A stretch of 64,000 bases of DNA from assembly GCA_903789615.1 (NCBI GenBank), contig CAIFEV010000011.1:17470-81469 (forward strand), written 5' to 3'. The DNA comes from an uncultured Lachnospiraceae bacterium (GTDB lineage: Bacteria > Bacillota > Clostridia > Lachnospirales > Lachnospiraceae). How positions within the stretch are numbered: position 1 is the first letter of the stretch; the number at the start of each line of letters is the position of its first letter. A program made the translations under genes and the position numbers. This document shows, one piece after another, positions 8,846-17,857 of the stretch. Under the pieces are notes generated by a model. It did not search any database, had not been told where the DNA came from, and saw only the letters and a program-made list of their open reading frames with translations.

Positions 8846-9851
8846 ACTCAACAGATGATTCAGAAACCTCCGGGGAATCGGAGGATTCAGAAGCCTCCGG
8901 GGAATCGGAGTTCGCCGACGGCTCTGTCGGTATGCCATCCCCGGATGAACCGGTTTTGCCCGTCGCCGCGGCCGCGGCTGTCTGTGCCGTGCTTGTCTTT
9001 CTGGCGGCTTCCTCGCCGCGTCTGTCCCAGTACTGCGCGATTTCGTCCGCGCTCACCTTGCAGCTTATGCCCACGGATACGCATTCCTGCGTGGTATTGT
9101 CAAAGGCAAAGGTGTACTGCAGGGTCCGCAGGCTGTGAATTTCAGCGAGAACCCGGCCGGACAGCACTTCCTGCTTCGGGTCGTTGACTTCCACACTCAG
9201 CACATAGACCGACCGGTTAGAATCCTCTGTTTTCTCCTGAACCAGAGACGGATACGACGTCTTGCTGGACGAGTAGGAGCCGAAGCGCGTCATGAACGCT
9301 TCCTTGCGGATGCCGCTTCCGCTCAGGCGGTTTCCGGAAAAAATCCACGCGTCGGACATGGCGTCTTCCGCGATGCTGATGCCCGTCAGGACCATATTCT
9401 GCTTTTCGTCGGCCGCAAAAAGAAAGGCCGAGTAGCTCACACCGGAATCGTTCGGATACTCTTTTATGCTGCTGGCGCGCAGCGTGAAGCGCAGCTGCCC
9501 GTCTTTGTAGACAAAAATTTCCGCGCTGCGGGAAGACTCCTGTGCATCATATCCTTCGACGGTGTAGCGCCCGGCGGCCGTGATGTCGCTGATGGCCGTA
9601 GAAAGGCGCTCCCGGTAGCCCAGTAAGAAGACCAGATCATCCACCTGGACATACGCGTCCTCCGGGCTGGCTTTCATGACCGTCTGGCTGACCGTGTAGT
9701 CTCCCGCCTCCTGCGCCGTCTCACTCTCCGACTCGCTGGTCGCGGCCGCAGAGGTCTCCAGCGGATCCTTTGCCAGCGGATTGAGCATGACTGCCAGAAG
9801 CACGATGGCGACCACCACCAGGATCGTCCCGACTGACTTAAACCGAGTCAT
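8835..9851 (-). CDS. Uncharacterised membrane-anchored exported protein
   Basis: 338 residues. One N-terminal membrane segment (about 8-26, after a short basic start) is followed by an extracytoplasmic part of about 230 residues. The last 60 or so residues are rich in Ser, Glu, Ala and Pro and end in a 9-residue repeat (SDSPEASES, SDSPEVSES) encoded by a perfect-length 27-base duplication. I do not recognise a family. There is no lipobox Cys, so it is probably anchored by the uncleaved segment. It is the last gene of the leftward run from trmD, 12 bases after the aminotransferase. The low-complexity tail and adjoining repeats suggest a fast-changing 3' end. Confidence 0.75.
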   Translation of the reverse strand: MTRFKSVGTILVVVAIVLLAVMLNPLAKDPLETSAAATSESESETAQEAGDYTVSQTVMKASPEDAYVQVDDLVFLLGYRERLSTAISDITAAGRYTVEGYDAQESSRSAEIFVYKDGQLRFTLRASSIKEYPNDSGVSYSAFLFAADEKQNMVLTGISIAEDAMSDAWIFSGNRLSGSGIRKEAFMTRFGSYSSSKTSYPSLVQEKTEDSNRSVYVLSVEVNDPKQEVLSGRVLAEIHSLRTLQYTFAFDNTTQECVSVGISCKVSADEIAQYWDRRGEEAARKTSTAQTAAAAATGKTGSSGDGIPTEPSANSDSPEASESSDSPEVSESSVESGN

Positions 9852-9863
9852 CTGCCATCCCCC

Positions 9864-11024
9864 TTACTTCAGGGAGTTGATGAAGGCTTCGATCCGGGAG
9901 AGGCCGTTTTTCAGGTCATCGATGGAATATGCGTACGAAATCCGGATGTTGCCCTCGCCGCATGCACCGAACGCCGTGCCCGGCACGACCGCCAGCTTCT
10001 GCTCCGTGAGAAGTCTCGTCGCAAACTGTTCGCTTGACATCCCGAACTTGCGGATCGACGGGAACACGTAGAATGCGCCGAACGGCTCGAAGCACTCGAT
10101 GCCCATCTGTTTGAATGCGTGAAGCAGAAAACGGCGTCTCTCGTTGTACGCCGCGACCATCTGGTCCACCTCGGACTGCGAGTTGGCCAGCGCCTCGACC
10201 GCCGCATACTGGCTCGTCGTCGGCGCGCACATGATCGTGAACTGGTGCAGCTTCGTCATCTGTCTGATGATCTCTTCCGGCCCGCACGCATATCCGAGTC
10301 TCCAGCCCGTCATGGCAAATGCCTTCGAGAACCCGCCGATTAAAATCGTCCGCTCCTGCATGCCCGGGAACTCTGCGATGGAGACGTGCCGGCCGCTGTA
10401 AGTGAGCGCGCTGTAGATCTCATCGGAGATCACGATGAGGTCGTGTTTGATGATGATCGGGACGAGCGGCGCGAGCTCTTCCCGCGTCATGATAGAACCG
10501 GTCGGGTTATTCGGGAACGGCATCACCAGCACGCGGGTGCGGTCCGTGATGGCGTCCTCCAGCTGTTTCGCGGTGAGCTTGAAGCCGTTCGACTCCTGCA
10601 GCTCGATGGTCACCGGCTTTGCGTCGGCCATGACCGCGCACGGTCTGTACGAAACATAGCTCGGCTCCGGAATCAGCACCTCATCGCCCGGATTGACGAT
10701 ACAGCGCATGGCGATGTCGATCGCCTCGCTGCCGCCGACCGTGACGAGGACCTCTGACTTCGGGTTGTATTTCAGGCCCTGCTGGCGAACGAGATATCTG
10801 CAGATTTCCTCGCGCAGCGGCATAAGTCCGGCGTTGGACGTGTAGAAGGTGCGGCCGCGCTCCAGCGAGTAGATGCCTTCCTCGCGGATGTTCCAGGGTG
10901 TGTCAAAATCCGGCTCGCCCACGCCCAGGGAGATCGCATCCGGCATCTCGTGAACGATGTCGAAGAATTTCCGGATCCCGGAAGGAGCGAGCGCGCGGAT
11001 CTTATCGGAAGTCATTGGTCTCAT
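9864..11024 (-). CDS. Class I/II PLP-dependent aminotransferase (aspartate aminotransferase family)
   Basis: 386 residues, full length for fold-type I aminotransferases. The PLP-binding Lys is in GGFSKAFAMTGWRLGY. Other marks are NNPTGSIMT, SDEIYSALTYSG and the C-terminal Arg region (NIRISYAYS). The substrate cannot be read off; members of this group use aspartate, aromatic or branched amino acids. The start overlaps the stop of the Lrp-type regulator by four bases, so the two are translationally coupled. The regulator probably responds to an amino acid connected with this enzyme, which is inference from the pairing. Confidence 0.92.
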   Translation of the reverse strand: MRPMTSDKIRALAPSGIRKFFDIVHEMPDAISLGVGEPDFDTPWNIREEGIYSLERGRTFYTSNAGLMPLREEICRYLVRQQGLKYNPKSEVLVTVGGSEAIDIAMRCIVNPGDEVLIPEPSYVSYRPCAVMADAKPVTIELQESNGFKLTAKQLEDAITDRTRVLVMPFPNNPTGSIMTREELAPLVPIIIKHDLIVISDEIYSALTYSGRHVSIAEFPGMQERTILIGGFSKAFAMTGWRLGYACGPEEIIRQMTKLHQFTIMCAPTTSQYAAVEALANSQSEVDQMVAAYNERRRFLLHAFKQMGIECFEPFGAFYVFPSIRKFGMSSEQFATRLLTEQKLAVVPGTAFGACGEGNIRISYAYSIDDLKNGLSRIEAFINSLK

Positions 11025-11509
11025 GGTGTGATCTTCTCCCTTTCATCGCGGCGGGTCTCGTCAAAAACGACACCGTAATCCTTGTACTTCTTCAGGACAA
11101 AGTGCGTGGCGCAGCTGCGGATGGAATCCAGCGTGGCCAGCTTGGCCGCCACGAACTGGGCGATGGATTTCATGGACTTGCCTTCGATAATCACCGTGAA
11201 GTCAAAGCCGCCGCTCATAAGATACACCGATGTGATCTCGCTGTACTTGTAGAGTCTCTCGGCAATCGCGTCAAACCCGAGGCCGCGCTGCGGCTGGGCC
11301 TGTACCTCGATCAGCGCGGTGACCTTCTCGAGGCTGGTGTTGTCCCAGTTGATCAGAGTGTTGTAGCCGCAGATGATGTGTTCTTTCTCCATATCCGCGA
11401 TCTCGTTGGCGACTTCGGCCTCGGAAACGCCGAGACGGATTGCCAGTTCATGAAGATTGACACGGGCATCCTTCTCAATATCCCTGAGAATCTGTTCTCT
11501 GAGTTCCAT
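11021..11509 (-). CDS. Lrp/AsnC family transcriptional regulator
   Basis: 162 residues: an N-terminal helix-turn-helix (about 5-55; VNLHELAIRLGVSEAEVANEIADM) and a C-terminal RAM ligand-binding and oligomerisation domain (GFDFTVIIEGKSMKSIAQFV). Such proteins form octamers that sense amino acids. The gene sits between the AIR-synthase-like gene, which it overlaps by 35 bases, and the aminotransferase, which it overlaps by four. Autoregulation and control of the neighbouring aminotransferase are likely but inferred. Confidence 0.93.
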   Translation of the reverse strand: MELREQILRDIEKDARVNLHELAIRLGVSEAEVANEIADMEKEHIICGYNTLINWDNTSLEKVTALIEVQAQPQRGLGFDAIAERLYKYSEITSVYLMSGGFDFTVIIEGKSMKSIAQFVAAKLATLDSIRSCATHFVLKKYKDYGVVFDETRRDEREKITP

Positions 11510-12512
11510 GTTCTGCTCCTTTCAGTCTGTACCGGAAGTCGACGGACAAGTCCTCCTGCGGCTTGTCAAGAAACCGGACTTTTCCGCGATTGTTCAAAAT
11601 CTTGTCACGGGTATCGGTGAAACTGCCCAGCTGTTCGGCCGGAACACCTTTTTCCCGGATTGCGTGAAGCAGGCCGTCCGCGTCATCTGCCGCGATGAGA
11701 AGGCATCCCTGCGCGTTTATCTCATACAGGTTCAGTCCCGCTGCCTGCGCCACTTCCAGCGCCTCCTGCCTGACGGGGATCTTGTGTACGTCAACCGTAA
11801 ACCCTATATTTCTTCCCGCCGCAAGGTCCCAGAGTGCCGCAAATATGCCTCCTTCTCCCGCCGCGTGAAGACAGCTGATGCCGGCATCGCCGCTTTCAAG
11901 CGCCTTCCGGCAGACTCCGGCCGCAGCAGAAACGCTTACGTCGTTCTCCTGCCCGAATGCGCGCACAAGATAGTCTTTGCGGAAGTGCCTCCGGACTTCC
12001 TCCGGAAAAAACGGAAAACAAAGGCGTACGCCTGCCTGGCCGGAAAACCCGGCGGCAATGAGCGCCTGGCCCGGGCGCGGGCCGGTGAAGCCGCGGATAT
12101 ATGCCGTATCGCCGATTGCAGTCACTGTAGCGGTTGTGAGAACATTTGTCAACCCTGCCCGGACCTGCACGTTTACGTCTGTGACGTTCACGTGAAGCGC
12201 GCCGGCGCGCCCGGCAAGATTTCCCGTGTATCGTTTTAACTGCGGCTCATCCGTCTCCTGCGGCAGGAAGATCGTGATCTGCGCGCTTTCCGGACACGCT
12301 CCGCAGGCGTACACGCGGCAGCAGGCCTGTGCCAGCGCTTCCGGCCCTGTGGCCGTCGCCTCTACGAGGCAGTGCCGGGGATCGCCCGGGATTTCCAGGA
12401 CCGCTCCGTCAAGCCGCTTTCCCGGGAAAACGGCGTGTTCGTCCGCCTGTTTGCTGAAAACTTTATCGACGGCCCGCAGGCGGGGGCCGGCGGCAAGGCA
12501 CCCCAGTCTCAT
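11475..12512 (-). CDS. AIR synthase-related protein (PurM/HypE-like)
   Basis: 345 residues from the ATG at 12510-12512, which overlaps the trmD stop as ATGA; a longer frame upstream would only run inside trmD. The order of elements resembles the AIR synthase/HypE group: an N-terminal ATP-binding part (ACCRVYACGACPESAQITIFLP, VTDVNVQVRAGLTNVL, TVTAIGDTAYIRGFTGPRPGQALI) and a C-terminal AIRS_C half (GDAGISCLHAAGEGGIFAALWDLAAG). The usual acidic Asp-Asp motif near the N-terminus is not evident (KRLDGAVLEI), so activity is uncertain. It overlaps the Lrp gene by 35 bases. There is no hydrogenase or purine cluster nearby, so the substrate is unknown. Confidence 0.7.
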   Translation of the reverse strand: MRLGCLAAGPRLRAVDKVFSKQADEHAVFPGKRLDGAVLEIPGDPRHCLVEATATGPEALAQACCRVYACGACPESAQITIFLPQETDEPQLKRYTGNLAGRAGALHVNVTDVNVQVRAGLTNVLTTATVTAIGDTAYIRGFTGPRPGQALIAAGFSGQAGVRLCFPFFPEEVRRHFRKDYLVRAFGQENDVSVSAAAGVCRKALESGDAGISCLHAAGEGGIFAALWDLAAGRNIGFTVDVHKIPVRQEALEVAQAAGLNLYEINAQGCLLIAADDADGLLHAIREKGVPAEQLGSFTDTRDKILNNRGKVRFLDKPQEDLSVDFRYRLKGAEHGTQRTDSQGY

Positions 12513-13261
12513 GCGTCTGCGTCCTCCGGCGGATTGTCCGTCAGGTCTTCCGGCATTTTTTCGTCCGGATGCGCGGCCCGGTACGCCGCAAACAGGTCCG
12601 GGCGGTATTTCGCCGTCCGGCGCAGGCTCTGTTCGTGCCGCCACACGTCCACTTTTCCGTGGTCCCCGGAGAGCAGAATCTCCGGCACTTTCCGGCCGCG
12701 GAAATCTTCTGGCCGCGTGTACTGGGGATACTCGAGCAGCCCGTCGTTAAAGCTTTCCGTCTCGGCGGATTCGCCGTTGTGGAGCACGCCGGGGACGAGG
12801 CGCGACACCGCGTCCATGATGATGAGCGCCGGCAGTTCGCCGCCGGTCAGGACGTAATCGCCGACAGAGATAAACTCGGCGCCAAGTTCCTGAAGCGCCC
12901 GCTCATCGACCCCCTCGTAGTGGCCGCAGAGGAGGCACAGGTCGCTCTCCTTCGCGAGCTCGGCGGCTTTTTCCTGCGTGAAGACGCTTCCCTGGGGGCT
13001 CAGGTAGATAGTCCGCATTCCGTGGCCGGTGCGCCGCACCAGATCGTCATAGGCCGCGCAGACCGGCCCGGCCTTCATCAGCAGTCCGGCACCGCCGCCG
13101 TACGTGTAGTCGTCCACCTTGAAGTGCTTGTCGTTTGAGAAGTCGCGGATGTCGACGGTCTCAAGGCTAAGCAGGCCGGCGTCCATCGCGCGGCCCGTGA
13201 TGCTTGTGTGAAAGCCGTCGGTTATCATCTGCGGAAACAGTGTGAGTACGTGGAAGTTCAT
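12509..13261 (-). CDS. trmD: tRNA (guanine-N1)-methyltransferase TrmD
   Basis: 250 residues. TrmD methylates G37 of tRNAs, next to the anticodon, to prevent frameshifting. Typical motifs: MNFHVLTLFPQM at the start, YTYGGGAGLLMKAGP, the SAM-binding knot loop (LLCGHYEGVDER, EFISVGDYVLTGGELPALI), and the C-terminal DNA/RNA-binding part (HEQSLRRTAKYRPDL). Its ATG follows the stop of the GH13 gene directly (TAAATG). The usual rimM and rplS neighbours are absent here. Confidence 0.97.
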   Translation of the reverse strand: MNFHVLTLFPQMITDGFHTSITGRAMDAGLLSLETVDIRDFSNDKHFKVDDYTYGGGAGLLMKAGPVCAAYDDLVRRTGHGMRTIYLSPQGSVFTQEKAAELAKESDLCLLCGHYEGVDERALQELGAEFISVGDYVLTGGELPALIIMDAVSRLVPGVLHNGESAETESFNDGLLEYPQYTRPEDFRGRKVPEILLSGDHGKVDVWRHEQSLRRTAKYRPDLFAAYRAAHPDEKMPEDLTDNPPEDADA

Positions 13262-15379
13262 TTACCATACTTTCTTTCTTAGAATGATGGCGGAGGTTTT
13301 GCGCATGCCGAGGTTGAGCATTCCGCCCCGGATGCGGTATCCGAGCGGCTCCTGGGAGAATCCGCCGTCGTACGTGACGAAGATCTGCTCCACATCGTCA
13401 TCGTCTGTCAGGCCGAGTTCCCAGACCGGCAGGATGACCCGCCGCTCGTCCTCACTGTTGTTGACGGCGACGATGATCTGGTCTTCGCGGTTGAAGCGCC
13501 CGTAGGCGATCAGGTTGTATCCGGCTTTCAGTTTCTTGAGGGAACCGAAGCGCAGGACCGGGCAGGTCTTGTGCAGACGGATGATCGCCTTGTGAAAGTC
13601 CAGGAGAAGCCTGTCCTCATGGCCCCACGGGTAAGTGCGCCTGTTGTCGGGATCAGTCCATCCGCACACGCCTGCCTCGTCGCCGTAGTACACGGTCGGT
13701 GCGCCCGGCCAGGTCATCTGGATGACGACCGCCTCCATCATCACGGCGCGGTTGATGCCCTTTGAGGCCGCCTCGCTGCCCATGTAGTTCAGGCGCCCGA
13801 CCGTGCGGTTGGTGCGCGTGAGGAAGCGCGAGTGGTCATGGTTGCTCAGCTCGTTCATCGCGATGCGCGCCGGCTGGCCGCCCAGTCTGGCCATGTTGTA
13901 GCGCATGGCGTCAAAGAAGGAGTCGGCATTGCCCAGCATGTCCTTGCGGAACTCGTCGGAGTGCTTCTGCATGCCGGTCAGGAACCAGGTCACCGGCTCC
14001 ATGAAGGCATCGTAGTTCATGACGGTGTCCCACTCGTCGCCCTGCAGCCAGTTGTAGGAGTCGCCGTAATTCTCGGCGATGATGATGGCATCCGGATTGG
14101 CCTGTTTCACGGTCCTGCGGAACTTCTTCCAGAAGGAGTGGTTGTACTCCGGGCTGTGGCCCAGGTCGGCCGCCACATCCAGCCGCCAGCCGTCCGCGGA
14201 AAACGGCGGCGACATCCATTTGGCGGCGATTCCCAGCACGATGTCCTCGAGGCGGCTGCTCGCCTCGTAGTTGAGCTTGGGCAGCGTGTCGTGTCCCCAC
14301 CAGCCGTCGTAGGACTTGTTGTCCGGCCACGCGTCGGCGTTGAACTGGAAGAAGTCGTGATACGGGCTGTCTTTGCTGACGTAGGCGCCGTCGGTGTGCG
14401 AGTGCTGGCTTGTCTTGTAGATGTGTTCCCGGTCCATCCAGCGGTTGAACGATCCGCAGTGATTGAACACGCCGTCGATGATGACCCGCATGCCGCGGCT
14501 GTGCGCCTCTTCAATGAGCCGCCTGAACAGCTCGTTTCCGGCCTCAAGATTGGCCGAGTCGGTCACCCGGTTGATATAGCGGGTAGCGTGGGTGTTGTCC
14601 TGATCGCCGGGCGAAAGAAGCTCCCCGGTGTCCTCCACGATCCGCCCGAAGTGCGGGTCGATGTAGTCGTAGTCCTGAATATCGTACTTGTGATTGCTCG
14701 GAGAGACAAAGAGCGGGTTGAAGTAGATCGCCTCCACGCCCAGATCCTGCAGATAGTCCATCTTGTCCAGCACGCCCTGCAGGTCGCCGCCGTAAAACTC
14801 GCGGACCCCTTCCGTGGCAGACGGGCACTGATCCCAGTTGTCGATGTGCCGCACGTGTTCTCCCAGATAGGAATACTCGTCCGTCAGAACATCGTTGCTC
14901 TTGTCGCCGTTATAAAACCGGTCGGTGAAGATCTGGTACACGACCGCGCCTCTTGCCCACTCCGGCGTCGTGAATCCCGGCATGATCTGAAAATCGTAGT
15001 AGGGGTTGAGCTTGGCATCCGGCCCGAGCTGGTTGTAGTAAACCACCGTGCGGCCCGTGACGACGCGGAAATAATAGAAGACATGCTCGTCCGTGACCGC
15101 AAACGACGTGGCGTAGTAGTCGAAGTTCGTGTCCGACTCCGCACGCTCCATCTCCACGTCCTTCCCGTTCAGGTTGACAAATACCCGGTCGGCACCAAGC
15201 CGCTCGGTCCTGAATCGCAGCGTGACGGTGTCGCCCGGCACCGGCTCCTCCGGGTCACGGTATTCTTTGGTCGCATCGGCGAAAAGTGCGTCCGCATTTA
15301 AAATCGGACGCACATTGCACATATAGAACAGTTTCCTGTCCGCATCAGAATCCTGAGTAAGATCCTTAACTATTTTCAT
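13262..15379 (-). CDS. GH13 alpha-glycosidase (neopullulanase/maltogenic type)
   Basis: 705 residues from the ATG at 15377-15379, the first Met after ftsH with a purine-rich sequence in front; a longer start would lie inside ftsH. The N-terminal part (about 1-125) is a beta-sandwich starch-binding-like domain (TERLGADRVFVNLNGKDVEM), followed by the catalytic barrel: IYFNPLFVSPSNHKYDIQDY, DGVFNHCG, the nucleophile Asp in DGWRLDVAADLG, the acid/base Glu in IIAENYGD and the third Asp in LSNHDHSRF. No signal peptide is seen, so it probably acts on imported maltodextrins or internal glycogen. It lies between ftsH and trmD in a long leftward run. Confidence 0.9.
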   Translation of the reverse strand: MKIVKDLTQDSDADRKLFYMCNVRPILNADALFADATKEYRDPEEPVPGDTVTLRFRTERLGADRVFVNLNGKDVEMERAESDTNFDYYATSFAVTDEHVFYYFRVVTGRTVVYYNQLGPDAKLNPYYDFQIMPGFTTPEWARGAVVYQIFTDRFYNGDKSNDVLTDEYSYLGEHVRHIDNWDQCPSATEGVREFYGGDLQGVLDKMDYLQDLGVEAIYFNPLFVSPSNHKYDIQDYDYIDPHFGRIVEDTGELLSPGDQDNTHATRYINRVTDSANLEAGNELFRRLIEEAHSRGMRVIIDGVFNHCGSFNRWMDREHIYKTSQHSHTDGAYVSKDSPYHDFFQFNADAWPDNKSYDGWWGHDTLPKLNYEASSRLEDIVLGIAAKWMSPPFSADGWRLDVAADLGHSPEYNHSFWKKFRRTVKQANPDAIIIAENYGDSYNWLQGDEWDTVMNYDAFMEPVTWFLTGMQKHSDEFRKDMLGNADSFFDAMRYNMARLGGQPARIAMNELSNHDHSRFLTRTNRTVGRLNYMGSEAASKGINRAVMMEAVVIQMTWPGAPTVYYGDEAGVCGWTDPDNRRTYPWGHEDRLLLDFHKAIIRLHKTCPVLRFGSLKKLKAGYNLIAYGRFNREDQIIVAVNNSEDERRVILPVWELGLTDDDDVEQIFVTYDGGFSQEPLGYRIRGGMLNLGMRKTSAIILRKKVW

Positions 15380-15401
15380 AAATCCTGATTCCCTGAATCG
15401 T

Positions 15402-17258
15402 TCAGACCGGCTGTTCCTGCGCCGTCTCAAACAGCGCGTCGAATTCCTCTCCGGTCACCTTTTCTTTCTCCAGAAGCAGCTTCGCGCTCGCGTCCAGAAC
15501 GCCGCGGTTCTCACTGATCAGACGCTTCGCCTCGCCGTAGCAGTAGTCCACGATGCGCTTGACCTCTTCGTCGATCTTCGCGGTCACGTCCTCGCCGTAC
15601 GGCTTTGCGTGCCCGATGTCGCGGCCGATAAACACCTCATCGCTGTCGCCGAAGGAATAGTCAATCGGCCCCAGCGCATCGGAGAACCCGTACTTCATGA
15701 CCATGTCGCGGGCGGTCCTGGTCGCCTGGCGGATATCCTGGCTCGCCCCGGTCGTGATGTCCGGGAAGACAAGCGATTCCGCCACCCGGCCGCCGAAGTC
15801 CACGATGATCTGCTGCAGCATCTTGCCGCGCGTGTTGAACATCTCGTCTCTGCCCGGAAGCGGCATCGTGTATCCTGCCGCGCCCATGCCCGTCGGAATG
15901 ATCGAGATCATGTGCACCGGCCCCACGTCCGGCAGGCAGTGGAACAGAATTGCGTGCCCCGACTCGTGGTACGCCGTGATTTTCTTCTCCTTCTCGGAGA
16001 TAATCCGGCTCTTCTTCTCGGTTCCGATGCCTTCCTTGACAAATGAAGTCTGAATGTCCTCGTTGTTGATGTACTCTCTGCGCTCTCTTGCCGCCCGGAT
16101 CGCGGCTTCGTTGAGAATGTTCTCCAGGTCCGCCCCGGCAAAGCCTGCCGTCGTCCTGGCCAGAGCCTCCAGATCCACGTCGTCAGCCAGCGGCTTCTTG
16201 CGGGCGTGAACCTTCAGAATGGCGAGGCGCTCGTCCACATCCGGCAGTCCCACCGCCACCTTGCGGTCAAACCGTCCCGGTCTCATGATGGCCGGATCCA
16301 GGATGTCGATGCGGTTTGTGGCAGCGACGACGATGATGCCCGCATTCGGGCTGAAGCCGTCCATCTCCACGAGCAGCTGATTCAGCGTCTGCTCGCGCTC
16401 GTCATGTCCGCCGCCAAGACCCGCGCCTCTGCGTCTTGCCACCGCATCGATCTCATCGATGAAGACGATGCAGGGTGCATTTTTCTTGGCTTCCTCGAAC
16501 ATGTCGCGGACACGGGACGCGCCCACGCCGACGAACATCTCGACGAAATCCGATCCGGAGATCGAGTAGAACGGAACGCCCGCCTCACCGGCGACTGCCT
16601 TGGCAAGGAGCGTCTTGCCGGTTCCCGGAGGCCCCGTGAGGATCACGCCCTTCGGAATCCTGGCGCCAAGCTTTGTGTAGCGCGCCGGCTCCCGCAGGAA
16701 ATCAACGATCTCCTCCAGCTCTTCCTTTTCTTCCTTCAGACCGGCCACATCGTCAAAGGTGACCGGATTTTTGCTGCTCTCGATTTTCTGCGCCCGGCTC
16801 TTGCCGAAGTTCATCATCTGCGCGTTCGCGCCGCTGCCGGCTCCCTGCCGGCGGATGAGCAGAATCAGGATGATGAACATGAACGCCATGATGCAGACCG
16901 GCAGGATGATGTTCGCCCAGATATTCAGCCGCGACACATCCTCCAGCTGATAGCGGATCCCGCTCTCCTGCGCCACCTGCTCGACGTCATTGACGTCCGA
17001 TACATACGCTCTGCAGCGGCTCCCGTCCTTCATCGTGACGATGATCTCACCGGTCGGGATCTCCTGATTCTGCCGGATTGTCATCTCGCTTATCTGCGAG
17101 CTGTCCGTCTGAACCTGCGCCAGGAAATCCGAGTACTCATACCGCTGTTCACTCTCGGGCATCTCAAATGTAAGCAGGTAAAACACCGTCAGGATGATCA
17201 GGAAAATGAAAAATATCCCCAGCCCGCTGCCTCCCGGCGTCCTTCTTTTTGTATTCAT
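15402..17258 (-). CDS. ftsH: ATP-dependent zinc metalloprotease FtsH
   Basis: 618 residues. A membrane-bound AAA protease that degrades unassembled membrane proteins and regulators. Two membrane segments (about 12-30 and 112-132) flank a small extracytoplasmic domain; then come the AAA module ([21 protein letters not shown] region [19 protein letters not shown]) and the zinc protease domain with HESGH and the distal Asp region ([14 protein letters not shown]). The usual tilS-hpt-ftsH order is kept. Confidence 0.98.
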   Translation of the reverse strand: MNTKRRTPGGSGLGIFFIFLIILTVFYLLTFEMPESEQRYEYSDFLAQVQTDSSQISEMTIRQNQEIPTGEIIVTMKDGSRCRAYVSDVNDVEQVAQESGIRYQLEDVSRLNIWANIILPVCIMAFMFIILILLIRRQGAGSGANAQMMNFGKSRAQKIESSKNPVTFDDVAGLKEEKEELEEIVDFLREPARYTKLGARIPKGVILTGPPGTGKTLLAKAVAGEAGVPFYSISGSDFVEMFVGVGASRVRDMFEEAKKNAPCIVFIDEIDAVARRRGAGLGGGHDEREQTLNQLLVEMDGFSPNAGIIVVAATNRIDILDPAIMRPGRFDRKVAVGLPDVDERLAILKVHARKKPLADDVDLEALARTTAGFAGADLENILNEAAIRAARERREYINNEDIQTSFVKEGIGTEKKSRIISEKEKKITAYHESGHAILFHCLPDVGPVHMISIIPTGMGAAGYTMPLPGRDEMFNTRGKMLQQIIVDFGGRVAESLVFPDITTGASQDIRQATRTARDMVMKYGFSDALGPIDYSFGDSDEVFIGRDIGHAKPYGEDVTAKIDEEVKRIVDYCYGEAKRLISENRGVLDASAKLLLEKEKVTGEEFDALFETAQEQPV

Positions 17259-17300
17259 ACGGCTTTACGTCAACTCCCTGAAGTTTTTAAGGCCATTCCA

Positions 17301-17834
17301 TTAAAGATGAAGCACCCCGATGTAGGGGAGATTGCGGTATTTCTGGTCATAGTCCAGTCCGAATCCCACCACGAACTCATCCGGGATCTCAAATCCCCTG
17401 TAATCGGCTTCAAACGGCACCTCGCGCCGCTCCGGCTTGTCCAGAAGCGACACAACCTTCAGTGATTTCGGATTTCGGCCCCTCAGGATCGGCGTCAGCT
17501 TGTGAAGCGTGTTGCCGGAGTCAATGATGTCCTCCACGATCAGCACATCCTGCCCGGCTATATCTTCGTCCAGGTCCTTACGGATCTTCACCGAACCGCT
17601 GCTGCTCGTCCCCGAACCGTAGCTGGATACCTGCATGAAATCGAACAGAACCGGCACGGTGATGCGCTTGGCCAGTTCGCTCATGAACAGTACCGAACCC
17701 TTCAGGATGCAGATCAGCTTCAGCTCATGTCCCGCATAGTCCCGGCTGATTGTCTCGCCGAGTTCCTGGATCCGCTTGTTCAGGGTCTTCTCGTCAATCA
17801 GCACGCTGATGTTGCTGTAATAGTTGTTGTCCAT
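17301..17834 (-). CDS. hpt: Hypoxanthine phosphoribosyltransferase
   Basis: 177 residues from the ATG at 17834, which has AAAGGA seven bases ahead; a GTG at 17861 would overlap tilS but lacks this site. It salvages hypoxanthine and guanine with PRPP. The PRPP-binding loop is VLIVEDIIDSGNTL, the pyrophosphate loop is LKGSVLF and the flexible loop is MQVSSYGSGT. It is placed between tilS and ftsH, as in Bacillus, where Hpt and TilS also act as partners regulating ftsH. Confidence 0.96.
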   Translation of the reverse strand: MDNNYYSNISVLIDEKTLNKRIQELGETISRDYAGHELKLICILKGSVLFMSELAKRITVPVLFDFMQVSSYGSGTSSSGSVKIRKDLDEDIAGQDVLIVEDIIDSGNTLHKLTPILRGRNPKSLKVVSLLDKPERREVPFEADYRGFEIPDEFVVGFGLDYDQKYRNLPYIGVLHL

Positions 17835-17857
17835 GGACTTCCTTTCCGTCCTGCGTC

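Noticed and set aside
13832..15301. Long plus-strand open frame of 489 codons
   Set aside because: It lies antisense to the GH13 gene, which has all catalytic motifs. The frame is a by-product of GC-rich codon use.
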